Positions 1-16,300 are shown, counted from the first letter of the stretch. The stretch: 64,000 nucleotides of DNA from Pteria penguin (GCA_035048485.1 CM068590.1:17562274-17626273), one strand, 5' to 3'. Numbers and translations are program-made. Notes: a model not told the origin generated them from the sequence alone.

Positions 1-1111
1 TCGATGAAAATGTATCCGAATAATTTTTGTGTTCAATTATCAACGTGTATTTTGAAATTATGATTACTATAACGACTGTCTGACGATATTTATTCGTTCA
101 TGACATTTGATCCCACCCCACTCGTTGATTTAATGCTTATTTATTTCAATAATTTTTCTTGTTTTAGTATTTCGTTCCTTTCTTGTTTTAGAAAGTTCCC
201 AGCGGAGAGTTTGTCTCATGTTGCTTAATATTTGCTATGCTGGCTTTGATACGTTCTATAATCTTTTGTATGCAAATACAATCTTTCGTTGTATCTTTGA
301 GTACTCATGACTAGTGTGGCTAGCCAAGTAGTAGATGCTTCCGGGCAGTTGGTCTCGACTCGAATTTTCAGCGGGTGTATGAATGTTTACTGTGGTACAC
401 GTTTATGATTACCCCATTTACATATTTCCAGTTATTTTTTTTACCTAAAAGTTATAAGTTAAAAGTTATATACATTAAATAACATACAAAATCTTGTGTT
501 GTTATGAAGGGTCTGGTCAAATGAAATTTCGACTTCAATGTTGTTTAACATGACCCAAATATTATAGTCATTACAGTCAATGCCAATAGACAGTCCAAAG
601 TACACGTATTAATCACGGGACAAATAATTATGAAATATATATAAAACAGAGTTGCGTGCAGGGTGTCCATGCCTTCGAATATCAGATTATAGATATGTAA
701 AACTAAACATATATGTAGAACTTTACTTAACTTCTACTACTGCACTTTACTTCAAATGTCTCACAATCTGTATACATGCGTCACCCATGGATTAACTACA
801 TGAGAATAAAGTGAAATTGAAATTTGACTTTTTTTTGTTCAAAAAGCTGATTTGACCGAAGAGTAAGTATATTCCTGATCTGGTATTGTGTGACTGAAAT
901 ACTTTCTATACCATGTTATTATGAATGGTATTCTTAGCTTGCCAGCAGGGAATGCTTACTTTGCTCTTCAAGTATTTTGAATTTCTGCAGTTTTAACCTT
1001 CAAAATCACTGAAGGGACCTATAGGGCTAGCCACAGAGACACCATAATTGTAATATGTTATGACAAAATTATTTATTTTTTTTCGTATTTTAAACAACAT
1101 TTTACCATCAG
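1..1111. other. Intron of the SLC13 gene, no exon recognised
   Basis: AT-rich sequence upstream of the first visible SLC13 exon. It ends in a pyrimidine-rich stretch and the AG acceptor at 1110-1111. I see no conserved coding segment, though a short divergent cytoplasmic-loop exon could escape notice. Confidence 0.5.
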
Positions 1112-4100
1112 ACGATGAAAAAGATCAGATGCTTATTGTTGATGTTCACGCACCTGCAGAGGATAAAAAGCCAGATGAAGCTGTCATAGAAAAGTAAGCT
1201 GTTTAAAATTTAATTTATACCCCATCATGTCATTTTCTCTACTAGAGTATCATAAATGCTGTATGTTACTGAACAAATTTAAAAGTTCTTTGATTGGCTG
1301 GAATAAATCAAAGCACCAAATTCAGCCTGGAAAAATAACTCCAAATTTATGATAATTCTAATTTACACTTTTGTATTTATATTTTATTAATCAATTTAAT
1401 ACAAAGGCTATTAGGAATTTTTTTATGATAGTTTCCTAAATCATAATACCAACACTGCTGATTAAGTTTTTATATCAAACTACTTGTAAAGTGTGTGTGG
1501 GGGGAGGGGGGGGGTGTTTGTGTGTGTACGTGTGTGTGTGTACGTGTGTGTGTGTGTGTGTGTGGGGGTTGGTTTCGGTCTCACACTTTGATTATGACGT
1601 TAGAACTTTCATTCATAAATTTTCAAAATGCTTGCCCTATTCTTTTCATTGAATCCACGGCAAAAATGTTTACTGTATGCCAATTGACTGCCCTAAGTAG
1701 ATACAACGGCTGCAATGTAACTGAATAATTTTAAAACGCTCTCTATGAAAACATGTATGTTTTTGTACTTTTTTTTCTGTTCCTTTTTGTATTCCTGTAG
1801 TAATTTCATTATGTAATTGTGTCAGATCCTCCTGTATCATTTTTATATTTCCAGTAATATCAATACAAAGGAGATACAAGAAGAAGAATACTCATTCGAT
1901 TTCAACTCACTGAGTCCACCGGATCAGAGACTTTGTAGAGGTTTTTGTTTGAGTATCTGCTATGCTGCAAACTGCGGTGGAGTGGGCACGTTAACTGGGA
2001 CTGGCCCAAATCTCGTCATGAAAGGAGTAGTGGACTTGTATGTAATATTCCAGCATCGAATCACACAAATACACACGAATGAAAATCTGACATATCTAAC
2101 GTTCCAATCAAACACGACCTCATCTTTTGTATGTGATATTCCAGCATCGAATAACACAACTACACACGAATGAAAATCTGACATATCTAATGTTCCAATC
2201 ATGAATAGTTGCAAGTGGCATAGTTTCTTAATAAGCTATTTTTTTAATCAGCACTTTAGTACGGGGGTTAGTTTTGTTTTCTCTTTCTCTTTTTATACGC
2301 CCGCATTTAAAAATGTTGGCGTATTATGCTATACCGCTGTCTTTTGTCCGTCCGTCCGTCCATCCGTCCATCCATCCTTGTCCGGGCTTCTCCTCCTTAA
2401 CCAAAGGAGGAACAAAACTTTTGATGGTGTCATATGAAAGGGTGTGGCTTGTAGTTGTGTATGTGGGTTTCAAAGTTGGGGTCAGATCCCTTGGGTGGGG
2501 GAAAATGGGCGCGGTCGGAAAAGTTTGTCCGGGCTTCTCCTCCCTAATTAAAGGGGGAACAAAACTTTTGAAGGTGTCATATGAAAGGATGTGGCTTGTA
2601 GTTGTGCATGTGGGTTTCAAAGTTGGGGTTAGGCCCGTGGGGTGGGGGAAAATGTGCGGGGTCTGAAAAGTTTTCCGGGCTTCTCCTCCTTAACTAAAGG
2701 AGGAACAAGAGTTTTGATGGTGTCATATGAAAAGATGTGGCTTGTAGTTGTGCATGTGGGTTTCAAAGTTGGGGTCAGGCCCCTAGGGTGGGGGAAAATG
2801 GGCGGAGTCGGAAAAGCCTGTCCGGGCTTCTCCTCCTTAACCAAAAGAGGAACAAACGTTTTGATGGTGTCATATAAAAGGGTGTGGCGTGTAGTTGGGC
2901 ATGTTCAAAGTTGGGGTCAGGCCCCTGGGGTGGTGGAAAATGGGCGGGGTCGGAAAAGCTTTCCGGGCTCCTCCTCCTTAACTAAAGGGGAAACAAAACT
3001 TTTGATGGTGTCATATGAAAGGATGTGGTTCGTATTTGTGCATGTTGGTTTCAAAATGGGGGTCATGCCCCTGGGGTGGGGAAAAACGGACAGGGTCGGA
3101 AAGGTTTTGCTTGCTTCTCCTCCTTATCTAAAGGGGGATCAAAACTTTTGATGGTGTCATATGAAAGGATGTGGCTTGTAAACCACATTAAAACATGATG
3201 CTGGCGTATCATGCACCCGTTAGTGGTGCCCTATTTTTTTTCAAATAGGGTGTATTAGGGTATGATCTGCATCTCTGACTGTCTGTTACATATATGTGAC
3301 ATTCATGGAGAAAAAGTAAAGATGAAGGTCCCTGTCACAGAGAGATGAGCCATAACGAAAAGACGCTTAATTTACACCAGTTTTCATTGGCGCTCTGTTC
3401 TTGAAATGCATTACATAATGTAACGTAATCTGAGAAAGTGGATAAACTAAGAGCGAATGAAGCATGATTCAATAAGCAGAAAGTTTTAAATTGCCAAAAG
3501 AAATTAAAAGTCTTTTACAGTGGAAAGAAGATAGCTGGAGATTTACATAAATTCTAAATTTTTATTTTTGCAAACCTTTATGCATTTGGACCAAGTCTTG
3601 TTTAGATAAACATTAAAGCAAACAAAAACCTTTAAACAGCAATTGAGTTGTAATATAGATATCTGCTAATTCCAAGCGGTACCGCCATGCTACCTTTACC
3701 TTTTGATCAGAAATATCGACAGGTACGCTCATATCTATTGTACGGCTCCTTACAAAGTCTCGATATGAATGATGTGTGCGCCTGTGAGTTGCTTATTCCA
3801 AAACCACACATATGAGCAATATTAATAGAGAATGCCTTCGCATTCAAATGACATCTTCATGCGACATGCATTTAACACCAAAAGTAAGATAGAGATCAAA
3901 GCCATTTGATTTCTTCAAAAACGTAAATCTTTTAGTTATGTAATTCAGATTGTAGTATCATTTTAATATTTTTTTTTTAAATCTTATAGTTTCATTTTAA
4001 TATTTAAAAAAAATCCAGAACCCGTTTCGTATAAACGAAATTAAATCTTAATCCAGTTTTAACACCAAAGGTAATAGCAACGCCTAATGCACATAAAATA

Positions 4101-4286
4101 CAACAAAACAAAAATATAAACAAAACATGAACTATGAAGATTGAGCGAGTGCCGTTTCATATATCGGTCAAATCTTTTCGTCAGTACTGCAAATGGCTAT
4201 GGCTAACATGTCATCGCTTTGTGCAAGTACAAATAATGAACGATATATGTAGTGACCTTGTCATTATTTTTAAGGTGATGGTTTTG

Positions 4287-4317
<31 letters not shown>

Positions 4318-7217
4318 TTGTTTTTTTTTTTTTTGGGGGGGGGGGGGGGGGGGGAAGACATCGTACTTTAAAAAAACAAATCAAATTCCTATACATTCCC
4401 TCGTTAAATGAGCTCAAACTTTCAATTATTGAATACTTTCTCAAAATTAACACTTTCACTAATATTGGAGTAATCCAGACATTAAAACTTGATGTAAATT
4501 CACAAAGGATAAAATTTTTTCCATCTCTCCTTTTCTATCGCTCTCTCCCTATCTCTCTTCATCGTACATTCTTTTTTTCCAATAATTTCATAGTGCTTCA
4601 TTATTTAACGTTCATATTTGATGTCGATTTACTTTTCAGAAAGTTCCGATTCATTATTATCATTCATAGTCATGTATCTAGGGTCAAGATCACTACAACC
4701 TACAAACAATTCTTTTTCCCTACCAGCAACACATAAATGTCCATACTTGGTAGAATGTTCCTTACGGAGGGTCATGCATTATAATACATGGTCTTCATCA
4801 GTTAGGGACATTGAGAAATAGAGACAGAGAAACTGAACTAAAATAAAGTTGATCACTTCTTAATGAAAAATACAGATATGGCTCAGTTGTTGTGTCTCCT
4901 AATTATACAAGAATCTTGTCCGTTGCACAAAGTTTTTATCATTAAATTCAACGACTAATCACTGATGTATTCTGCAACGTAAACGGTGCCTTTGTTAACA
5001 TTATGAATTGTTAACATTTCAGAATGGCGAATGATGAGTCTGGTATAACTTTCGCCACATGGTTTATTTTTGGTCTCCCAGTCGCATTCATCAACATGCT
5101 GATATGCTGGATTTCAATTCAGATTGCTTTATTTGGAGTGAGGTAAGATATCACATTCGTTTTCAATTATAAAACTTGATGTCTACTCTTCCTGGGTTGC
5201 AAAAGATTAAAGTATGCACCTTTGCGTAATGTTTTAACTTACTGGATGCATAAATACCTAGCCGTGGAGTCTTTTCGTATATGACACTGATTTCAAACTG
5301 CGATAAATATCGAGACCAAAAAAATTGTTCCTCAATAGAAATTATATGACACCACAATGGTTCTGACATAGATTATATGACGCCACAATGGTTCTGGCAT
5401 AGATTATATGACGCCACAATGGTTCTGGCATAGATTATATGACGCCACAATGGTTCTGGCATACATTATATGGCGCCACAATGGTTCTGACATAGATTAT
5501 ATGACGCCACAATGGTTTTGACAGATTATATGACGCCACAATAGTTATGACATAGATTATATGGCGCCACAATGGTTCTGACATAGATTATATGACGCCA
5601 CAACGGTTCTGGCATAGATTATATGGCACCACAATGGTTCTGACATAGATTATATGACGCCACAATGGTTCTGGCATAGATTATATGACGCCACAATAGT
5701 TATGACATAGATTATTATCTTAATGGGGGAATATTTCTGAAAATTACGGATAAAACAGTCATCAGAAAACCAACATCATATACCAGTATCTCACACACTG
5801 GACAGAAAAAACGCATATAGACTTGACGACGATATCAATGATTTGTTATTTAATTTAGCACTTATAATTTAGATTATATGACGCCACCATGGTTATGACA
5901 TAGATTATATGACGCCACAATAGTTATGACAGATTATATGACGCCACAATGGTTCTGACATAGATTATATGACGGCACAATGGTTATGACATAGATTATA
6001 TGACGCCACAATAATTATTACATAGATTATATGACGCCACAATGGTTCTGATATAGATTATATGACGTCACAATGGTTCTAACATAGATCATATGACGCC
6101 ACAATGGTTCTGACATAGATTATATGACGCCACAATAATTATGACAGATTATATGACGCCACAATAGTTCTGACATAGATTATATGACGCCACAATAATT
6201 ATGACATAGATTATATGACGCCACAATAATTATGACAGATTATATGACGTCACAATTGTTATGACATATATTATATGACGCCACAATGGTTCTGACATAG
6301 ATTATTATCTTAAAAGGGGAATATTTCTGTATTAAGAAAACCACGGATAAAACAGTCATCAGAAAAACCAACATCATATACCAGTATCTCACACACTGGA
6401 CAGAAAAAACGCATATAGACTAGACGAAGATATCAATTATTTGTTATTTAATTTAGCACTCTGCGCAACCATATTGATATAGATTTCTTATAACAACTTA
6501 AGAGCTTAAAATTCACTCTCGTTTGCACTCTCAATGTTTACCATCTCATGTCTTATTGAACCTTCTATTCGTAAATGAAAGTGAATTTCATATGAAAATC
6601 TTCATCAAATAGAGAAGCGTTCTGTAAGAAAGGAAATACGGACTCATCAAAAGTAGTGCAGTTGGTTTTAAAAAAGGAATATGAAAAGCTGGGACCATTG
6701 AAGTGAGTATAAATTAATGATATAATGAGATTTTATTTGTTCAAGCTTTTGAACTTTTTTTTTTTTTGGAATTCCTTGTACAGCACGGAATATTGAGAAT
6801 TTGCTCCTTCCTTTAAATGTGCATATTAGACAGCTATAAATGGAGTTTCTGGAGACAAATTATGTAGACATTTTAATGTTACAGATAAAGCTTTACTGAA
6901 ATGGGTTATCGCAGAATTGGGTCAATTATACGTTAAAGTACGAGTAAAAATAGAATTATAGCTAATAAACTACAATATTTCGCACGACAAATGCATGTAA
7001 AGCCATAGGCTCCATTACAAGGGTATACAGTATATTGCTTATGAACCTCGGGAGTTTAAAATTACCTATAGGATTGTTTCCTTCTCAATTTTTCCCCAAT
7101 GTTAAAAGTGCTACAAACTCAATTTTTAAACCCCCCCCCCAATCTTGACAATATATATTGCGTAATATCGTCCACTGTTCCTGGCATTTCTTTCTTTATA
7201 CTTATTAATATTATTTT

Positions 7218-7257
<40 letters not shown>

Positions 7258-7292
7258 CCGTAGTAGTCGTCGTCGTCGTTGTTGTTATTATG

Positions 7293-7345
<53 letters not shown>

Positions 7346-10300
7346 TATTATTATTATTATTATTATTATCATTATTATTATTATTGTTATTATTAGTATT
7401 ATTAGTAGTAGTATTAGTATTTTTATTATCATTATTATTAATATTATAATTATTAATAATATATTCACTCATTAATTAATCTATTTATTTATTAAACAAA
7501 CACTATCGTCCTTAATACTGTAGGATTATCTTCTGTGAAATTTATAATACCAAAATGAAGAATGTAACAATTAATCTAACAAATAATTATTGTTGTTGTT
7601 CACAAAGAATGTCTAAATATTTTGCAGACATTTTCTTTGCATTGTATTTTTATCTCAGTTTTGCAGAAAAGGCTGTGATTGGTCATTTTATTATACTAGT
7701 CCTATTGTTGTTCACATTAGAACCTCAGTTTGTTCCTGGATGGGGTTCAGTCTTCAAGAAAGGGTTTGTATATACATCAGCACATATTTCTTTCCATTAC
7801 ATTTTGTTTTTGCTACTGCTAAATATAAAGATTGTGTTGCTATTTATGCTCTTGCCGCTGTTGTAGTTTTTGCTGCCACAAGAACAGTATTTTCACGATA
7901 TACGCTATTTTGTGTAGAAAACCAACAAATACCCGAAGGAAACTACCAACATTCCACGAGTGCGTAATCAGACCCTTTTATATCTGATCAGGACTAGATT
8001 CAGACATGATAATAGCTAACAATGAATTACTAATATCTAACAATGAATTACTAATAGCTCTTCAGCTCACACATGCGCGGATACAGAGGGGGGTTAGGGG
8101 GGTCTGGAACCAACCCCCCCCCTGGAATCCGAAAATTTTCCCCAAAAAAGGTAATATTTGGGCATTTTTGTGGTTGGACCCCCCTCGTCTAAAAGAAAAA
8201 ATTACCTTTTTTGGTTGGACCCCCTCTGACCAAAAATTCTGGATCCGTGCATGTCACATGACAACTAAGATCCATTATATAATAAATGAATAGTCTGGAT
8301 AGTATATACTGTTCAGCCCTTATTTGTAAGCAGCACCTGTCTAATCTGCAACGATCCTATCCCATGAAGGTCCTGTAACATACTTAAATATGCTTTGGCA
8401 CGGGGCTTCGGGCTAATATCCTATATAATCCATAGTGAAAAATTACAAAATACCCTTATTCAAAAACTTTTGCAAAATCATCGGTCATCCAGTACTTGAA
8501 GATGGGAAGTCAATATTTCATTTGTTTTCATCTTTTTTTCTTAATGGAACACTGAGTTGAAGCTTATATAAAGTTTAAAAAACGCCCACACTTAAAGAAT
8601 CAAATATCATTAATTGATTGAAATTAAAATGCAAGATACAATGAATTTAATAATAATAAAGTGGTTTTTCTGTCTACATATTTATAATGAAAATTTATCT
8701 GCATTAATCTATATGAAGGATAATGGCTATATATTATATGAAAATTATTGATGATTTGTTATACGTTAAATTGATACGGCTCTTTAATAATGATTCAATC
8801 GAAGCGCGTGAATTGTGCTATTATGTCATATTTACCTTGAAGTATGAATGTGGAGGACCAATTGCAGTCCCTAGTTTGACATTGCTGCGGACAAATACTT
8901 TCGTATTAATTTTATTTTCCATTGATTTAATTCGCTCGTTTATCTACTAGTAATTTTCCAGTTGTTTTCGAGTATATTCTATAAGTATTTTCTAGAATAT
9001 ATTTTAGTACGCTTACTCCTCGCGGACACCTGGTCTCATCTCTAATTAATTGGGGTTTGCATTTGTCTGAATATGACATTGTACACGATATTGTCCTTTT
9101 ATTCCATGGACTTGGAGATGTGAATAACACTTTGGTACATCTCTGTTGTTTGTTGATACATTTCGTTGTAACCGCTTGAATTAATTCTTCCATTTCTTCT
9201 TCTTTTGTGCACCAGATGCGCATTTCAACAACTTGTGTCTCTCCAATGATGATTATGTCCGAATGATAGGAATTCTAATAATATATAGATGGACAGAGTT
9301 AAATTCAATATAATGGACAGAGTTAAATTCAAGGTGGCCCAAAAAGTGAGCCAGAGAATCAGTCTATGAACATAGCTATGCGCGAGGAAGATGCCCCTTA
9401 GCTAAAAAAAGACACCTGACTCAGGCCTACGAGAAAAGTCGCCATGGATATGCAGATAAGAATAAGCACACAAAAAGACATTACAAGAATATAATTGTAA
9501 TACAGTGGTGGAACCGACTTATGACGGTTAATTAAAATGCCGACACTGGTCTTTTTGTTTTACTTGTCATGCAATCATGTTTACTTACAGATGTATTTTA
9601 GGTACCTATTCTATTTTGAGCTTCATTTAAATAGTGAATGTAAGTATATAATGTTATACATGTAAGTATACATTTTTCTATTCCAATTATCACCTTAGAA
9701 ATTTGTCTAACATAGAGTGTCGAAAATAACGTCTTTTTTTCAATTCCAGGTACGTTGGCGATGCAGTCCCCGCTATTATCATTGCTATCAGTTTGTTCGT
9801 CTTCCCAAGTAGAAGGCGGGAAAAGTCAGGTGAATTATCATTAAAATTATAATTATAACATCTGTTGTATTTAGGCAAAAGTACGTCAAATTCGTTTACA
9901 TTAACCATAAGAACACACATGCATTTAGCGTACTAAATAGGAACTTCGACAAATGTGCGATGCTCACCGCTGAACTGAGATATACCGCGGAGGCTCGCGT
10001 TACTTTAGAACTTCGATAAATCATATATATTTGATGACACATCGAGAGTAGATATTTACAGAAAACACTTCTGCTTCTTTACTCACATTTGATAGTTTTT
10101 CGCGAAAACTGCATTTATTTTAGAGTAATCATGGATTTTATGTTTCAGTAATTCTGAAATTTATCATTTGTCAGAAGTTGTTTAGTAAAATGGGCTCACA
10201 ATTACATGTATTTATTAAAATTCTTTAAAATGACGTCATAGGAAAGATGAAATGCCACTTGAGTGCAGATAATTCTTTGAAATTGCTGCATTTTGGTTAC

Positions 10301-13300
10301 ACAAATATTGCATTTCTGTACTGATAGAATGATGTATATACACAGTGGCGGATTTAGAGGAGGGGTCCCCCCCCCTTTTGGTCATATATTTACCAGGAAA
10401 AATCCAGATTTTGCACCAAAAATGACTGAGAAGTTTGGCTAATACCCTTTTGGGCCCCCTTTCCGGAAATCCTGGATCCGCCACTGATACATGTACGAAT
10501 GCACATACACCAACATCAATTATGATTTTCAATATTAACAAGAACTTTTATTAGGTCTAATTTCAGTACATTTGTTATTATATTCACTATATTCAAGAAA
10601 GGAAAGAAAGCATCTGATTCAACTGTAGGTGAAAAGTTGCCACTGGCATACAAAAATGAGAACATAAAAAGACATCACAAAAATATTCGATTATTATGCA
10701 TTTGTGATACCGACTTGGGACAGTGACAGTCAAAAAACGTAAATGCCACAGAAAATATTTCTTTTTATCCAGAAACCTCAAACAAAGAAATTCCACCACT
10801 TTTGGATTGGGACACATTGAATAAGCGTCTACCTTGGGGAGTGTGTATACTGTTGGGCGGAGGATTTGCATTAGCTAAGGCGTGTACGGTAAGGATAGAG
10901 TTAAAGCACAGAAAATTACTGCAGGTATCTTAATGTGTATGTTATTTGACAATACACATGTGTGTTGGCAATTCAGTTAGAATTAAGGGAGTGGGTGTTT
11001 TACAATGCGTAAAGATTATTCAACTCATATGGTGACATCATCTGCATTGTAAAGATCTTTACCATGCTTTCCTATTCAAAGCAGTGATATTGCTTCTACG
11101 TGCCAACGGCTACCGTCACCCGGCATTTGGTTCTACTATCTCGTCCGAAAGAGTGTACATTTGTACATCGAAGAGTCTCCATTCATATAGGGTATTATGG
11201 ATGAAAGTTAACGCATCTGCAGTTCGTAGAACCCATACATTTAGACGAACAGCTACAGTTTGCTAGACATATACGGACAGCTATAACATTCATTGTAGAA
11301 TGTTAATTTAGCAGTGTATTTAATAAATTTTAAAAGAACACAAGCACTCTATATAGAGTTATATAGAGTGTTTGTGTTTTTTCCACACCATTTGTTTGGC
11401 TTTTGTCAAATTGAATGACCGTCCTAAGTTGGTATCGTAATTGCACTACAATCAAATATTTTTAATGTGTTATATGTACTAGTATATTATTGATATTCAT
11501 GTATTGTATAGCTCCAAGGTGACTTCTGCCATATATCTGAGCCAGTAACTCCTATTTCTTCTTTTTACTTTCTATGTACCGGACTTCCCTTTGGAGGACT
11601 ACTTATAATCTTTAATGAATTCTAAGTTTCCTCTAAGCATGGGGCAGTGCAATAGTAATATATCAGTGCAATACAAATATGTTTCATCAAGTATATTTAC
11701 TGTCGGCGAAGTACCTAAATAAAACTAGAGCATGAACAGTAAAATGTGTTACAGGTAACACCGTAAAATGTGTGCTAGGAGCATGATAACATTAAAGCAA
11801 GATCATTCACCAACAATATCCAAAAGGTTACATTGAAGCGTTCAGGCATGTGTTTCTAATAATGTGCACAAGCGTACTATTTATGATAATTGGACATATT
11901 TTAGAGTGTTTATGCATTCCTTAATTATGGTTTAAAGACGCAACAGTCGACTGTTTTTTCATTGAATAATTTCTACTCAACTACAAAACACATGAACTTT
12001 TATATTTAGTATTCTACAAAACGATTTCATGTATTGCTTTTCAGGACTCAGGTTTATCTTTATGGTTGGCAGATCAAATGAAAGTGTTCAGTGGTATACC
12101 ACCATGGGCTATGATATTTGTCATCTGTCTCATCGTGTCCTTTTCCACTGAAGTTACCAGTAATACTGCAATCTGTACAATATTCATGCCTATACTTGCT
12201 GAACTCGTAAGTAAAATCCTACGATGTTATAAATAATTGATAGGTGAAGGCACATATGGCATATCATTTTATATATGATAACTATACCAGCATATATACC
12301 TGTATATATCCATTCCAACATATGCATTTCGAAAACTTTTGTCTGTTGAGTGATATCTCACCGAAATTAGAAGAGCATGTTTATCATTGTATTGACCTTA
12401 AGTCAAAGACAAGGGTATGGCGAGAGAGACCTTCCTCATGTTTAGAATATTTAATAATAATTTTAAGTATTAAATTTAAAAAATGATAATTTTGGGGTTA
12501 GTACAGAAACACCGATAGCTTGGTCGGTGATATATTTGTTATATGACAAGCAAAATGATAAAAATCAAACATACAAGTCAAAATTTAAAACTGTAAATGT
12601 TTACTGGCAAACATTGGTTTAAAAGAACGAAAAAAAGATATTTTCGTCTTTAAAGTGCAAGTACATTTTTCTTACTTTCCTACAAGATATTGTCTGGATG
12701 AAATCCAAACATAATATTGAAATAATGCATATCTCATGTGTATAACGTTGAAACGTTTCTGTGTCTTTTTTGTGTATTGAACATTTATGACGCATAGTGT
12801 TAAGCAAACAAAAGAGGTTCACTTATTCAGAACCAAGTGATCAATACATATATACGTTATCATGGTAGGTTTTATGAGCATGATGAGTGCAACAATGTCC
12901 TAATATCATTTACTTTCGTATATCTCTTTCTTAAAAAGGGCCCAAAGTATATTCAATAAGACTAGATATACACAAAAGATGCCAAACCATTGAATTGTAC
13001 AACGGTTTGATTTTTAATATCTATAACGTTGTATTTTATACACAAATCTCCGCAAAGTAATCATAATATCTCTGAAGCATTATATAATCATTATATATGC
13101 GATGTATTTATCGGTTCCAAATACTGAGAAGATAATTCATTTCTTTGTGTATAAATAATTTGATTAAATTGCTTACGAAAAACACGTACATGCAGTACAA
13201 TTCCAGTCTTGTATACAATCTATTTTACGAAACAAACAATCTCCATACTTATAAATACTGCATTATATCTATTACCCAAAGACCTCACCGAAATTTGTTG

Positions 13301-16300
13301 AAGATTTTAAAAGAATCAATTAACAAAAAAAAAAGAAAAGAAAAAGAAATCATTCACTACAATAATGATGTCATGTATTGAAGAGTTTAAATGTTGTAAA
13401 CACAAATAAATTTTCTCAATAATAAGGAGGGATCGGGAGAAAATCGTTAAATGAACGATATATGGGTATTTACTTTGATGAAATTACGTCAGAAAATGAA
13501 GCATGTTCATAACATGTTCTTCATCAAAACGACCTCCTGTGTGATGCTTTCTCGTGGTATTAACTACCATGACATAGAAAAATACATTCAAACAAAGTGA
13601 AAGATGTGTTTTATTCTGGCATATTAAATTGCAATCAATACATTAATCTCACAACATATGATGCACTAATGCGTGAAATCTTTTAAGCGTTGATAAATCT
13701 TCGTTTATATGACAAATAAAACATTTTTAGAATTTCATTTTTGTTTTAATACATATACGAGATGAACAACACAGTTTATGTGTATTTAAAGTACATACAG
13801 TTTATGTAGCTGAAAATGTTACAATTTTAAAAGTCGGTCATGTCATTGACAATGTATGTCTACATTACATCTGTACTGAAGGTGGTCAGGTTTCTTTTTT
13901 TTTAACTTAGTTACAGAAAAAAACTAGCCTGAATATTGTCTCTTTTCCTCATATGCATATTGGATTAAGCACGTTTTAGCAAATGTTTCCTTGACATTTA
14001 TATTGACAGTTGACTATTACTTACTGAAACACCGCTAATATGAATTTCCCGTTGGCTTGAACTCTTGAAATGTCCTGATTCTACTTTTTGCAAATATATA
14101 TTGACCATAAATCGATATCTCTTCAACTCAAAAAATTTAGATATAACCTGTATTTTACCTATTGAATTTAACCTTCCTGATTTTGTGGAGATATACAGTT
14201 TGATAAGCTAAATCAGTCTCTTGTTTTGTCTACATGTAAAGTAATAAAAATGCAAACTGACATTGCAAGCATGCTTAATCAATGGTAATAAATGACTTTT
14301 GTTTTCGTATTAGATTTTTCTCCGATGGACACCGTCACGTTCACCATGGATATCTAATTTTTACGCTTTTCCTAACAATTTTATCGTTGCAATCATGCAA
14401 AATGAATGAACAAAGCTTTTACACTTTTATTGTTAATAAAATAGTTTATTATTTCATGGCTACCGACATTTAGTGATAAATGAAACTGAAACTTTATTTT
14501 GTGTACTCTCAGCAATGATCTTGCTTCTCTGACAAACGGTCGATAGCAAGTTTGACATAGTTAGAAACGATTATGAATTCCAATTAAATACTTTGGCCAC
14601 CTCCCTTGGTTCCCTTAATCCCAACGAAAAACTGGCTGTGTACATATTTTGGCAGGATTCGTGTTGCATATCAATGTTATTAAAATAAGAACAAGTACAC
14701 GAATAAAACAGTCACAGAATTATATAATTAATACATACATTATTATATCAAACGAAATTTCTTTGGAAATTGTGTTCTAAAATTTGCTTGTGCTAGAATT
14801 ATTACACTATTACGTGGAATCGGGAGAGATCATTATTGTACTTGGCAATAAAAATATAATTTATTCTTCAACACGAAAGCCCTTGGCGTTTTGTTTCAAA
14901 GTTCATAACGTATGATGTGAATAATGCATTATCATGCTGAAACACTTCTCCGTAGCGTAGCAAAATAGAACTTAAAAGTTTGAATAGAAATCGACATTCA
15001 AAATGTTTATTTTATATCCGGAGTAGATCTAGCTCTATTCGTGTTATGATACTGTTAATCACATGTATTGTCAATGGAGATTTCACTTGGAATGCACATC
15101 GTTTTTGTAGAAGCCTTATGAACATAACATACGTTATATCGCCTTTATAAATTAACTCATAGACTTATTGCTGGCAAGTGCTGCGATAGATCTTGTACCT
15201 CAGTTGTGAATAAGGACATCAATTTATCTCGTAATAACAATATATGCTTTTAATGAATATAGCAGTGACTGAGATGTATAAATACGCTTAGGGTATACGG
15301 GTAGCTACAAGTATTGAATAAGTGTACTAGATGCGTATTTCGACAAGTACAAAACGGAGAAGTACCGAAGGGTAAACCATATCTCATAGTCCATGGAATA
15401 AAGGGGACAATATCGCGGTTAGTGTCATATTCAGACAAATGCGAACCCCAAAAAAATCGAAATGAGACCAGGTGCTCGGGAGGAGTAATAAGTGTATCTG
15501 CAATTATGTGCAAAAGTAATGGAGTCCAAAATATTTTAAGAGCAAATCCTTAATTCATAGAAATATTTTAACTGATATTGATCATACGATCTATTTTATT
15601 CGATTTTCCATTTTGCTGATTTTGTATTTTTTCGATTTCATGTATTGGACTATTAAATTGGTTTTATCCGTCAGTTTAACATTATTGCAATGCTTTGACT
15701 TATATGTATTCATTGACAAACAAAACAAAATCAAAATAGTCGATGTATCACTCAATTTGGTACACGGACAATAGACAGTTTTCTCTGAGAGAAAATTTAC
15801 AGGAGTTATCTCCGTTGTCGGCCATTTTGTGGGTCATTGTGAAGTTTTCTGCTTTAATCAACAAAATAGCGACTGAATGTCTTTAAAATCATCTTACAAA
15901 TTATATATTGCTTACATACCAATACATATTAAGATATACTTTATTTCGAAATTGATATACGATGAATAAAATTTATGTCTAACCCCAAACACGGCTGACT
16001 CCAATAAATTTAGCCTCAGTGTAAAATATCTGTTATGACTATTTTTTTTATAATGGTCATTAATATTTATTATACTATGTTCAACTGGTTTGATAAAATT
16101 TCACAGATAGTACAGCGGGCGTAGCTGGTAAGCAGGGAATGCGAACTTCTCTACCGCACCTAACCCCACCTCTATTTCTCGTAGAGGTCAGAGGGTATTT
16201 CTTTCTTCCTCTATCACAACGTCCATTACACCTTTGATAATATGTATCTTAATGTATTAATATTGTATAATTAAGTAACATGTTGTTTTCATATTGTAGG

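Noticed and set aside
2642..3151. 169-codon ORF in the 147-bp array
   Set aside because: Intronic repeat sequence without a recognisable domain; kept only as an observation.
4134..4736. 200-codon ORF through poly-T/poly-G
   Set aside because: Low complexity, no domain, lies in an SLC13 intron.
5345..6304. CRISPR-like regular repeats
   Set aside because: Head-to-tail 31-bp satellite without unique spacers, in an animal intron.
7119..7475. ORFs rich in Asn, Asp, Ile and Met
   Set aside because: Translation of ATC/ATT microsatellites on both strands.
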